Below, in pieces: positions 49,362 to 58,659 of a stretch of DNA of 64,000 bases (position 1 is the stretch's first letter; each line of letters opens with the position of its first letter). The notes beneath the pieces are model-generated. The model did no database searches. It was not told where the DNA came from and saw only the letters and a list, made by a program, of their open reading frames with translations. The DNA comes from Aotearoamyces nothofagi (lineage: Eukaryota; Ascomycota; Leotiomycetes; Leotiales; Tympanidaceae). The position numbers and the translations under genes are program-made. The stretch covers positions 124,001-188,000 of the forward strand of contig JADDTR010000001.1 of NCBI GenBank assembly GCA_015345905.1, in the 5' to 3' direction.

Positions 49362-50180
49362 ATGTCGAAAAAACCGCCTCCACCCGTAGCAAAGAAGCCT
49401 GCGCATTTAAGCATGGCATCCACAAGGCCGTCACAGGGCGCGCTTGTCAAAAAGCGCTGTCTCCTATGGGACTGGACCAGTACTCGCGACAAGATATCAA
49501 TGGACGGGATTAATTTTGACGGTCCAATTTCATCTTGCAGCAATTGGAACTCATGGAGTCCTCCAGAGTTGAAAAACAAAGTCCCATTCCGGCCTATGGT
49601 CCGCCAGATTGGCAACCTCCGTGGGAATGAGTGGGACATGGCTGCTAATAACGATCATGCCATCATCCATTATCTCAACGAGCCAGAGCGTGACGGTGTG
49701 ACCCCCGAACAAGCCGCGGAGGCATGGAATAAGCAAATGCTCACATTACGCCGTGACAAGGGCAAGAAGCTAGTCGGTCCGTCGTGTGCCAGTGATCCTG
49801 GAGGCGATGTCTGGCTGGCGGATTTCATGAGCCGCATCTCAGAGAATCCGCCGGATTTTTTGGGCGTGCATTATTATGGCACCAAGGCCGAAGAAGCTAT
49901 CCAGTATATTAGTGGAATGCACCAAAACTACCCTCAGCTACCTATCATCGTTTCTGAGGTAGCGTCGATATCGCGTGATAAGAATGAGGTTTTTGAATTT
50001 ACAGCAAAATTGGCAAATTGGATGGACCAGACACCTTGGATATTCGAATATGCGTTTTTTGGATGTATGCAGGATGTTGCGGATGCTTTTGTGAGCCCGG
50101 CTGCGCAGCTGATGAATAAGGATGGAAGTTTCCCAGAGTTGATGCAAAAGCTTATGAACGAGCAGCCGATCAGAGTCTAA
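49362..50180 (+). CDS. Glycoside hydrolase family 128 (Asl1-like) protein
   Basis: A single-exon frame of 272 aa. The fold segments of the Asl1/GH128 family are visible: KKRCLLWDWTSTRD at the start, MVRQIGNLRGNEWD, the acid/base Glu in IIHYLNEPERDG, VGPSCASDPGGDVWLADF, FLGVHYYG and the nucleophile Glu in LPIIVSEVASISRD. Family members cleave beta-1,3-glucan, a fungal cell-wall polymer. The N-terminus (MSKKPPPPVAKKPAHLSMAS) is basic and proline-rich with no signal peptide, which is unusual for a wall enzyme. Either it acts inside the cell, uses another route, or a signal exon is missing upstream. No clear upstream exon was found. The gene converges on the MOSC gene with a 122-bp gap. Confidence 0.85.
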   Translation: MSKKPPPPVAKKPAHLSMASTRPSQGALVKKRCLLWDWTSTRDKISMDGINFDGPISSCSNWNSWSPPELKNKVPFRPMVRQIGNLRGNEWDMAANNDHAIIHYLNEPERDGVTPEQAAEAWNKQMLTLRRDKGKKLVGPSCASDPGGDVWLADFMSRISENPPDFLGVHYYGTKAEEAIQYISGMHQNYPQLPIIVSEVASISRDKNEVFEFTAKLANWMDQTPWIFEYAFFGCMQDVADAFVSPAAQLMNKDGSFPELMQKLMNEQPIRV

Positions 50181-50302
50181 ACTTTCAGGGCGGTAGTGAT
50201 ATAATTAGCGTTCGATATAAGATAAAGTAGCAGTACTAGTTACTTGTGTTAAAGCACTGTAACAGATATACAGATATTATCAATACGATATGCCCGGCCA
50301 CT

Positions 50303-51448
50303 CTAAGGCAAGGTTAGAAGCTTGCAATAAAAAAACACACGGGCAGCATTATGGGGAGACGTACTAAAGACTGTGTGCTCCTGGTTTTTTGTTGTGACAT
50401 TGACTTCATCACCAATGTGAATTATACAACCCAAACCTCTCCCTATATAGCCATACCGGCCGAACACCGGGCTATACTTTACACCAGAATCTACTCTACG
50501 GTCCTTCATGAGTTTCTTCAGAATCTGCCCAGATTCTCCGGTTCCTGGCTTCCCAGTCGCATAGTCGATATTAATACTTTGGCACCGGGCACAATTGGCC
50601 GTCAAGATGATATCGATGTCCTCAGCTCCGCCACTGGGACCCGGAATAGTAATCGCTCCCCAAAAGTCTTCCTCCCAAGCTTCAGTTGCGCCTTTGAGAA
50701 CGATATTTGGCCGGAATTTCGTAATATCCATGACTTCGTCCTCTGGCAGGCGTGCTGAAGTGTCGGCTAGGGACTCTTCTGTTACTATAAGATAGCTTGC
50801 GCAATCAGCAAACGTGATACCATTCTTGACGGTTTCCTGCTTTGATATTCCAAATGGAACATAAGATAACAGGCTCGAGACTGCCTTCGTGGCCTTGTTG
50901 TATGAGGAATCCGGGGTGTAAGGCAGCAAGTTGCCGAGGACTGGCCTCCTGTTCTGGCCGATATATGCAAATATCACATCAAATCCAAAGCAGCGGGAGA
51001 ACCATTCATTATACCTCGAACCCAAGTTATATGCCTTAGTTGGACTGCTATGCATGATGACTTCAAAGGGGGAGAGAGAAGACACATCAGGTCGAAGTGG
51101 TATCTCGATCTGGTCGGGAAGACCCGTTCCAGCCGGAGGAATGTAATCAACAGTAAGTATCCCTTGACCAGATTCTGTATTGGACCACGTTTGAATTTTG
51201 GTGTGAAAGAGCGTCATTTGCGGGAAGCCTGCTACATGCATATTCTTCAACGCCGGAGGACTTGCAGCGCCATCCACGACTTGGAGAAGCATGAAATGTC
51301 TGTCATACTCCAAGCCTGTGCCGATTACCTTGGCCTCAGACACTGAGGTGGCGCGCAAGGACTTCACTGGATAGACATAGAGCTGTTGCATCGTTAGCGG
51401 ATATCAGAGCTTACTAAGAGTAGACATTACTACCTGGCTGATCTTCAT
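50303..51448 (-). CDS. MOSC-domain protein (mARC-like molybdenum cofactor enzyme)
   Basis: Exons 51448-51434 and 51382-50303 (minus), 364 aa. The 15-nt first exon encodes MKISQ, joined to LYVYPVKSLRATSVSEAKV, the standard start of MOSC N-terminal domains. The MOSC domain itself has LKGATEAWEEDFWGAITIP and the conserved Cys in LTANCARCQSINIDYATG, which in mARC-type proteins ligates the molybdenum cofactor. Such enzymes reduce N-hydroxylated compounds. FGRYGYIGRGLGCIIHIGDEV closes the domain. An in-frame ATG also occurs inside the intron, next to the acceptor, so a start without exon 1 is possible (MQQLYVYPVKS). There is no strong mitochondrial presequence. The gene is divergent from FAD1, with 1.1 kb between the starts. 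Confidence 0.87.
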
Positions 51449-52579
51449 TCTTATGAAACCTCATGTATTGGGCGACCTAGATATTTCTGGAGCTTTGGAA
51501 AGGGTTCAGAAGATTCGAGAGAGTAAGACCCAGACTTGAAGTGGGATACGATGTAAATAGCTCGTAAGCATCATCGTAATCTGCTTCCCCCTCCTGGGTG
51601 GTTCAGGACCTTTTAACCCAATGCAGTTAAGCGTGCTCGTATTGCCCAAGAGGAAGATGCGACCGACTAGACACCTCCTTTTGGGGCATAGATATAGGGA
51701 CATATACATGTATTTGTCTGGTAGCAGCAATTCTAGTCGTGTTTACCGATATATATCTATGCACATGCTGTGGTGTTTCAAATGAAGAGTTAAACTCCAG
51801 ACGATACAAGTGCCAGGACCTGCATTGACACAGAGAAGTCAGGCTCTACGATATATGGATGTCTATATTTTCTTCAAGCAATAGCTGGCCTGTTTGATGA
51901 TGCATTTTTCCCCAAAACCCCAAGTTTTATATGTTATGTGTATTTAAGAAGCATATCGTCCTGTATCTACAGTCTACCATGGCTATACCAGGACAAGCCA
52001 GCAAAGTATTACTCCGAAGTCAACGAGTCGATTGTCAACGACTATAGATGATTCTCTGTACTTACTACTCCTAGTGTGTTCTCCTCTTCAAACAATTCTT
52101 TAGTGACCTCGCTGTTACCAGACTCGTCACTCACATCACCAACAAAGGTGTTATTGAAGCGTTCTTCAAACAGATCACGGCCAAGACCCACAATCGAAGT
52201 TCCGGTACAACAAGTAAGCACGGAATGCAGTATATTGCAGTACAATATAGATGATATAGAAATATAGGCAATACGGAAATATGGAAATATCCATAATATA
52301 AAACTGTTAATGTAGGAATCCGGTACTGATTACTTATCCGCACATGTAGATTAGATCTCGCTGTGGTTTCGCTAGCCGTTAATTGTAAGCGTCGGCTCTT
52401 GAGAGCCTTTCTTGCCTCCTAATAGGTCGGGCCGGCAGCTCCCCTCCATTCCCGACTCCGCCGGCCATGCTAAGAGGAGTAGCTACGTATATCAGAAGCG
52501 CCGCATCTCGGTCTCGCCGTTCACCTGTCTCTTCTAGAGCTCCCATGGCTGATCGCTATACTCTCTCCGAAACACCGAA
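51449..52579. promoter_or_regulatory. Divergent region between the MOSC gene and FAD1
   Basis: These 1131 bp hold both promoters. A coding-looking minus-strand frame lies at 52050-52260 but no full gene could be built from it. The stretch from about 52250 to 52300 is AT-rich with TATAGAAATAT-type units. The last 113 bases contain an upstream ORF described separately. Confidence 0.4.
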
Positions 52580-52583
52580 ATGA
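52467..52583 (+). other. Upstream ORF overlapping the FAD1 start codon
   Basis: An ATG at 52467 opens 38 codons and stops at 52581-52583. Its stop overlaps the FAD1 ATG (52580-52582) in the arrangement ATGA. A second in-frame ATG occurs at 52545. The peptide starts MLRGVATYIRSAASRSRRSP and is rich in Arg and Ser with no acidic residue in that stretch. This is a sequence observation; translation is not shown. Confidence 0.5.
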
Positions 52584-53716
52584 TACAGGATGTGCCCTCC
52601 TACCAAGCTGACTCGCGGGTCGACGGCCTCGCAAAGCCGGCCTCGGCATCTGCTGGGCCCCGTATATTACCGGAGGTTTGCGAGCAGCTGCGGCGCAAAG
52701 TGACTGCCTTCCTGGAGGAGCAGACGGACGACGAGGGCTTGCGGAATGTGCAGAGTCAGGTCCGGGTGTCGATGCGGGTTATTGAGGAGGCCCTGAGCCG
52801 ATATAGGTACGTGCTGCGTTGGTTCTAGCTGGGGCAGAGAAACGGCGTGCTCGGGGGATAGATGGGGTTGCGCAGAGATGGACAACACAGCTGACATGTT
52901 GCGTATACACACAGGCTCGAACACTTGTCCCTTTCGTATAATGGCGGGAAGGACTGCCTCGTCTTGCTGGTGTTGATATTGGCTTGTTTGCCGGCATGGG
53001 CTTCATCTTCTACCGGCTCTGGCTCAAACGCGGCTGTCACCTCCAATTCAGCCTCCACCCTTAAGACCACAAGCATAATCGACCCTCCGCCATCATCCTC
53101 CGAGCCTCGACCCCTCCAAAGCGTCTACGTCGTCTCCCCCAACCCATTCCCCGAAGTCGAGGACTTTGTCGCAACTTCAGCAACGGAATACCACCTCGAC
53201 CTGGCTCGATATGCCTTACCCATGCGCCCGGCCCTCGAGGCATATCTAGCCGAAAAGACGGCCGTCAAGGCCATATTTGTAGGAACGAGACGGACAGATC
53301 CACACGGCCAGCTCCTGACGCACTTCGATCCCACAGACAAAGACTGGCCCCAGTTCATGCGCATACATCCGGTTATCGACTGGCACTATGTGGAGATTTG
53401 GGCAGTAAGTCTCTTCTATCTATCCTTTCCGTTTTGTCTTTGGGTTATGAAGGAGAGATAAGGAAGCGGGGCGGTGCCGGGCAGGAAGAGGAATAGGAAC
53501 AAGACGTGTTGAGATATCTCGCTAACGCAGGCACAGTTCATCCGTCACTTAGACATCCCATTTTGCAGTTTATACAACCAGGGCTTCACCTCGCTCGGAA
53601 GCATGACCGAAACGCACCCAAATCCGGCGCTGGCACTCGCCACTGACGCAACCAAGTTCCGGCCTGCGTACGAGCTGACGGACGACGACGAGGAGCGCCT
53701 GGGCAGGGATTCTTAG
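52580..53716 (+). CDS. FAD1: FAD synthetase (FMN adenylyltransferase)
   Basis: Exons 52580-52806, 52915-53404 and 53537-53716, 298 aa. The PAPS-reductase-like nucleotide-binding motif is LSLSYNGGKDCLVLL, followed by YVVSPNPFPEVEDF, IFVGTRRTDPHG (the family's GxRxxDP motif) and IHPVIDWHYVEIWAFIRHLDI. The end SLYNQGFTSLGSMTETHPNP is the conserved C-terminal block. The enzyme adds AMP from ATP to FMN to give FAD in the cytosol. It is close in length to yeast Fad1 (306 aa). A Ser/Pro insert (about residues 105-140) separates the first two motifs. The last acceptor could alternatively be 6 nt upstream (CAG GCACAG), adding two residues. The start at 52580 is overlapped by an upstream ORF. Exon 1 is helical and supports no separate domain. 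Confidence 0.93.
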
Positions 53717-54820
53717 GATTGGGTTTCGGGGCTCTCTGGCTCTAGATGAGCCATCTACGGATTGCAGGCTTTGCTGTGCGCCTGAAGACACCAAGCAAAG
53801 GCTCAAGAGCGGGCAGGGATAGGGACGGGCACGGTTAGGGGCTTGAATAGGAGGAGGGCCAAGGCTTGGCGATGGGAGGAGGTTCAAGGAAGAATATTGT
53901 CATCCTAAGCGTGCTGCTTCATAGAGGATAGAGCATCGTAGCATTTCAGCGATTGATATTTGACATCCACTATCGTCCTGCACCCTCATTATCCACGTTC
54001 TGTTTCTCAGTGATGCTCTAATCTTTCCAGCCTTCACTCCTCCCTTCCAGCATCCAGATAAGTGAGCTCGCCGCCGCGAACGAAATCCGGAGCTACGATC
54101 AGAGTCCTCGCCTACTTCCCATTCGTGCATGATACCCGCCGGATACGTCCAGGTTATTCCTCGGCACCAACGCCTGACATCCTGTAGCAGCAATCTCCCG
54201 TCGCTTTAGATCTCCAGCAGGGGCTTGGACGGCAACGGCTAGAATGGCATCCTCGCTATCGCTGTCCTCTCTAACATCTAGGGCAGAGGTCGTGTTCTCT
54301 CCTAACAAATCGATTTTCTCCAAACACTAATGCCTAAGGTCGCGAATACCGAGAGAATCCCGGGCCGGCATACGGATGCTTCAGGTCATAGTGCTGCCTA
54401 GCATAATGTCCTCGTCTGCGAAGGTAGATATGCCAGGTTTTTGTCTGTCTTGGTGTCAGGATTGACCTGTCGGGTATCGGCGAGAACTTCTCCTTTTCCT
54501 TTGATTTTGCCCCCATCACCTAGAGTTATATCCTGAACTCTGTAGTTACCAGCTACGTGACTAATTGCGGTTACAATGAGGTATTCGCAGTACTGGGGAC
54601 TTGCAAGCACAGGCATTTCAAGAAGCTAAACAGATAACAAGATATCAAACAAAGTGGGAGTCCACTTCTAGGTATAACAATTCCAAAACGCCTTTTCCCA
54701 TTCTAAACTCCATTCAATCCAGAGATGATATGAATAGAGATAGGACCCAGTTTAAAATAGATAGTTACCATACCATCAACGCCCAGAGCTTACAATTGCT
54801 AGCTCAAAATAACAAGTCAT
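53717..54820. other. Convergent intergenic region (FAD1 and ATG27)
   Basis: These 1104 bp lie between two convergent stop codons. Several minus-strand frames (54099-54323, 54334-54519, 54398-54616) look somewhat protein-like, including a segment VAGNYRVQDITLGDGGKIKG, but I could not link them into a gene or name a family. They may be a decayed gene or chance. Confidence 0.35.
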
Positions 54821-56203
54821 TTAATCATCCCACTCCTCATCGAGCTGATCGATCAAGCTATTTTCATCATCTGCTCGGTCGTTTCTTCCTCTCGAGTTTC
54901 CATTGCCATTTGATGACATAGATAAACCTCGATAGCCTCGTCTACTAAGCAGTAGTCTGCCACAACAAGAAGTTATGATGAAAAAAATACCCTATTATCA
55001 CGTGTGTAAGCATAAGACTCGGTATCGTAGCATTTTGATACAGAAACGATCTCAAAAGATATTCCGCCCTGAACAAAAAAAAGGCTTATTATCGTTGGTC
55101 TATAATATAAGTTGACGGTGTGATACCAACAGAAGACGATGATAATGGCCGTATTTCAGAGGCTCATCCCAAGGCTCCATCTGATTGTTACCAGTAAATA
55201 GTAATCTGGCAGTAATCGGCGAGAGCTTTCGAGCGTATATATCATTATATTCGACATAGCAACAACTCTCGATTTTCGACCACATATGATCTTGGTAATG
55301 AATTTCAAACTTACTCTAAACAGTCCTGCCCACACTTTAGAGTTAGGAAGTTGTTCCCATCCACTTGCTCTATTGATGCCCCGCTGGTATACGACACCGA
55401 TAATGAAATAGGCAAATACGGCAACCAGAACTATGACGCCGAAGACTTGAAGGGGGCCCAATGTGCCGGTTTCGTCCACCTTGGGTCCGCCACATGCTTC
55501 TCGTGATCGAACTTCGAAAAAGTAGGCACATCCGTCAGTGGCTACAAATGACATTGTAGCCTGGACAGCTAGAGGATCCTTCTCGCAGTGGAAAGACATG
55601 TATGCTGATTTACGACGACTGGAGTTGTCACCAGTCTTGTCTTTATCGCCGTCTACATCTGAATGTTTTGGGGTTGTCTCGGACTCTGTCGGGTTTATGA
55701 GATCTCTCTTAGTCGTTTGCGTACATGGAGAGCCACCAGTGTACTCCAGAATCAGCTTTCTTCCTCGGAATTTCAGAATCGACGATGCCTCTCTATCGTA
55801 GAACCAATACTTTAGCTAACACGTTCCAACATCAATTGTAACTTCCCACTTACCCAATCGAATATACCTCTCCCCCAGACTCATAGTACGCACCCACGTT
55901 CTGCACCGAGTCCTCTTCCACCCCAGCCACATGATCCAACTCTTCCAGCACCGGAGCACATATATTCAATGTGAAGTTTGCTCCGTAGTCATGCCCGCTT
56001 GCATGCCAGCTACTTATCTTTTCGTCGTCGTCCTCAGGGAGCGACCGAGACAGCGGTCTTAGGTCGAAGAAGTTTCCGGAATTGAGAGAAGATGTAGTAC
56101 AGGGTATGACAGGTTTTTCATCAGTAGCAGAAGAATTCGTCGTTTCTAGGTGACAGAGTGCTAGTGCGATGAGCACAAGGCCAGCTCGTCGAAGGCGCAT
56201 CAT
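54821..56203 (-). CDS. ATG27: Autophagy-related protein 27 (type I membrane protein)
   Basis: Exons 56203-55854, 55792-55315 and 54991-54821 (minus), 332 aa. MMRLRRAGLVLIALALCHLE is a signal peptide. The lumenal part is a mannose-6-phosphate-receptor-like domain (PCTTSSLNSGNFFDLRPLSR, then CAPVLEELDHV and LILEYTGGSPC) with paired cysteines. A single membrane span lies at about 230-253 (LQVFGVIVLVAVFAYFIIGV), followed by a short cytosolic tail with LLLSRRGYRGLSMSS and ending SLIDQLDEEWDD, the usual Atg27 end. Atg27 travels with Atg9 between Golgi, endosome and vacuole in autophagy. Intron 2 is 323 bp, long for this window, and contains one copy of an ~80-bp repeat. Joining LFR directly to GIFFIITSCC gives a slightly shorter loop than I expect for the family. 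A 21-nt extra exon (55057-55037, after a T-rich acceptor) would keep the frame and is possible. Confidence 0.88.
55193..55262 (+). repeat. ~80-bp degenerate repeat, intronic copy A
   Basis: This copy begins AGTAAATAGTAATCTGGCAG and continues with GTAATCGGCGAGAGCTTTCG and a TATATATCATTATAT tail. It lies in ATG27 intron 2. Related copies are tandem at 56318-56560. Confidence 0.7.
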
Positions 56204-57060
56204 GGTATCTCTCTATTCTGGATATCTACTTTGTAACAATGAAGCCCCGGGACGAAACAGCTACGACACCCGTAACCAAGCGCAAGGCTAGTCTCGCTTA
56301 TACGGGGAAGACAACCCCTGTCAGTAATCGGAGAGAGCTTTGGAACTATATATATCATTATTTACTGTTCTTAATAACTGTGGAAAGTAAATAATAATCT
56401 GTTGGTAGTCAGCGAGGGTTTTTTGAGCTATTTGTAATTATCTATTATACTTGATAAAATCCGAAAAGTAAATAAATTAATAACTTTATTAGAAATCAGT
56501 ATATAGCTGAGAGCTCTCGAACAGATTATATATATATATCATCATCCTTGAATAAATTCTAAAAGCCTTGATCTTCTATACTAATATAAACAGTTGAACT
56601 AGAAATCTATCTAGCTCTACAGCTATATAAAAGAGTTGAGATATAGATTTCGATCTAGATAGTTGAATCTCGATTCTCTAATCTCTAATATATTAACAAT
56701 TTCCGAGGCAATAAGAGCAGAAGTACTTTAATAGCAAAATCCTAGTCTAAAGTAGATCAGGAGATACAAACGAAAATTTACTAGGTCTTGGACTTGTTGA
56801 ATGAGATTTCTAGAGAAACTGAAGCTTTGGTATATATAGAAGTATATATATAAGAAAATTGCTGATAAACTTAAGATATAGACAAGCTGTAGATAATACT
56901 CTGGCTTTATACTTGTATAAGAACGGTAAGTAGCAAAGGAACTATTATATATTTTTTACTATAGTACTGTACATATTTGTTACATGATATCAGAAGGCCC
57001 TCCATTCCTTTTTGAATAGCTATTTCAGCTAGGCATCTCCTAGATATCTTCTAGACACTC
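56204..57060. other. AT-rich region between ATG27 and ERG24
   Basis: These 857 bp run from the ATG27 start codon to the ERG24 stop. From about 56330 on the sequence is strongly AT-rich with many TATA and CTAGAT strings and no open frame of note. TpA-rich composition like this can result from repeat-induced point mutation, but I did not compute an index. The ATG27 promoter must lie in the first few hundred bases. Confidence 0.5.
56318..56560 (+). repeat. Tandem ~80-bp degenerate repeat, copies B-D
   Basis: Three diverged copies follow one another: B from about 56321, C from 56386 and D from 56466, at spacings of about 81-84 bp. Shared elements are AGTAAATAATAATCTG-like, then a GTAATCGGCGAGAGCT-like core and an AT-rich tail. 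Copy B lacks the first element. A fourth copy lies in ATG27 intron 2. Confidence 0.65.
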
Positions 57061-58659
57061 CTAGTAAATGCCAGGAATGATCCTGTACGGTACCAACTTC
57101 CGGTACTTCAACCAATCATCACCATACTTTTTCAGACACTTCTCTTCGTCTCTCATCTCGCGATGAATGAGAAGAACGCCAAAGTATAAGATATAAAAGT
57201 ACGTGAAAATCATTCCCCAACCTCTAGCATTACCTTGGACAACCTGACTTTCGTCGGAGTATAATGCCTTAAAGCTTCCATCCGCAGGTGATTGTCCTGC
57301 GGTTGGTGCCGCGCTCGAATGCTGGATAATATAACCTGCAATCCCAGTAGGAAGGCAGTATGACCAACCCATTATCCAATCACCTAGATAGTTGATATGA
57401 CGCGCCGTACCCCACCATCCGGAAATTAGTAATTTGCTACCTGACTTGGTTTGCATGTATTTGAGATGGGCGATGCGAGGATCAGTGGGATCTGTCCTGA
57501 AACGATTCTTCTCATTGTTGGCGCTTCGGAAGATATAGTAACCAAGTCCAAGGATTGCGAAAACTCCAGCTGTGCCATAAACACCAAGAGTAATAGGGTA
57601 AACTGCAAGGTACCGAGTTTGGATCGAATAAATGAATGGCACCCAAACCAGGTCACCGAAAGCAAGCATAAATCCGAACCCATCCGTCGTAATGTCGATC
57701 GTCGTAAGAATTGCAGATTCCATGTAGTATGAGTCGAAGACGTAAAGTGTCTGAAAAAAGGTGATTATGAGGATGGAGTCCGTAACAAAGCCATATGTTT
57801 TGTACTGGTGAGCGATGAAAGCAAAATCAAGGAGTACCCAACCCAGAAGGCCAGGCCGAAGTTCACAGAATGTCTTAATATCTATCTCACCGAGGAGAGG
57901 TATGGTGACACGAGGGTTGAGTTCCCGCCCAATGAACCAGTCATAGAGTATGTTTCCTGAATGACCTCCTGCCGCGAGTTCGCGCTGCTCATGATTGCCT
58001 GGCTTGACGCTGAAGCTTTTGATGTACACATAGGTCGCTAATCCGTAGGAGATAAGCATAGACGCTGTTATAATTTGGACATAATTATCCCAGATAAATG
58101 TCCACAGCGGAAAATCAGCGCCTTGGGCAATAGTGCCGGCAAGGCAGAGAACGGTTGTGAAAACCGAGGATGTAAATGCTATATGTCTATCAGTACTCAA
58201 TTCAAGATGGCAAATGCACTTTAGCATACTGTTGAACTTGTATTTGAGCTTGCCTCCGGATGCGAGCTCTGTACCCGCCACTACCTCTCCGGGCAAAACT
58301 GCCCATAATATAAGGCTGAAGAGAATATATCCCAAAACAACGCCAGTAACTTTGAGGCTTGCCAGACCCAATAGGCCATCCTCAGGCCACCCAACATCCT
58401 TCTTCAGCTTCTCGACGGTCAGTGTCGAAGGGGAGAGGACCGATGGCACTGGGCAGCCAGAAATGTCATTGCACAGGAGGGTCGAGAGGTAAGTCGCAAG
58501 TGGCAGGCCGAAGGAGACACCGAAAGCACCCAATCTAGATTATCCAGCATTAGATGAGCTCTGTAGGATAAAACAGGACTACACTCACGGCCCTCCAAAC
58601 TCATAGCCATGCTTCTCTGCAGGCTTCACCAAAGGGGTCTTAGATTTAGGTTTCGCCAT
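57061..58659 (-). CDS. ERG24: C-14 sterol reductase
   Basis: Exons 58659-58589 and 58534-57061 (minus), 514 aa. The protein starts MAKPKSKTPLVKPAEKHGYE and has eight or more hydrophobic segments. The sterol-reductase signatures are GRELNPRVTIPLLGEIDIKT, FDSYYMESAILTTIDITTDG and LLISGWWGTARHINYLGDW, with the C-terminal HREMRDEEKCLKKYGDDW. This enzyme reduces the C-14 double bond left after lanosterol demethylation in ergosterol synthesis, in the ER, and is the target class of morpholine fungicides. The related ERG4 (C-24 reductase) is the main alternative; the GFGFMLAFGDLVWVPFIYSI block and the length favour ERG24. The short intron splits a Pro codon (GGP|LGAFGVSFGLP), which confirms the first exon. 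The 3' side faces the AT-rich repeat region. Confidence 0.9.

Noticed and set aside
56330-57060. Mutated transposon in the AT-rich region
   Set aside because: The composition is suggestive but no element-like protein fragment, terminal repeat or target duplication could be identified; only the short tandem repeat is reported.
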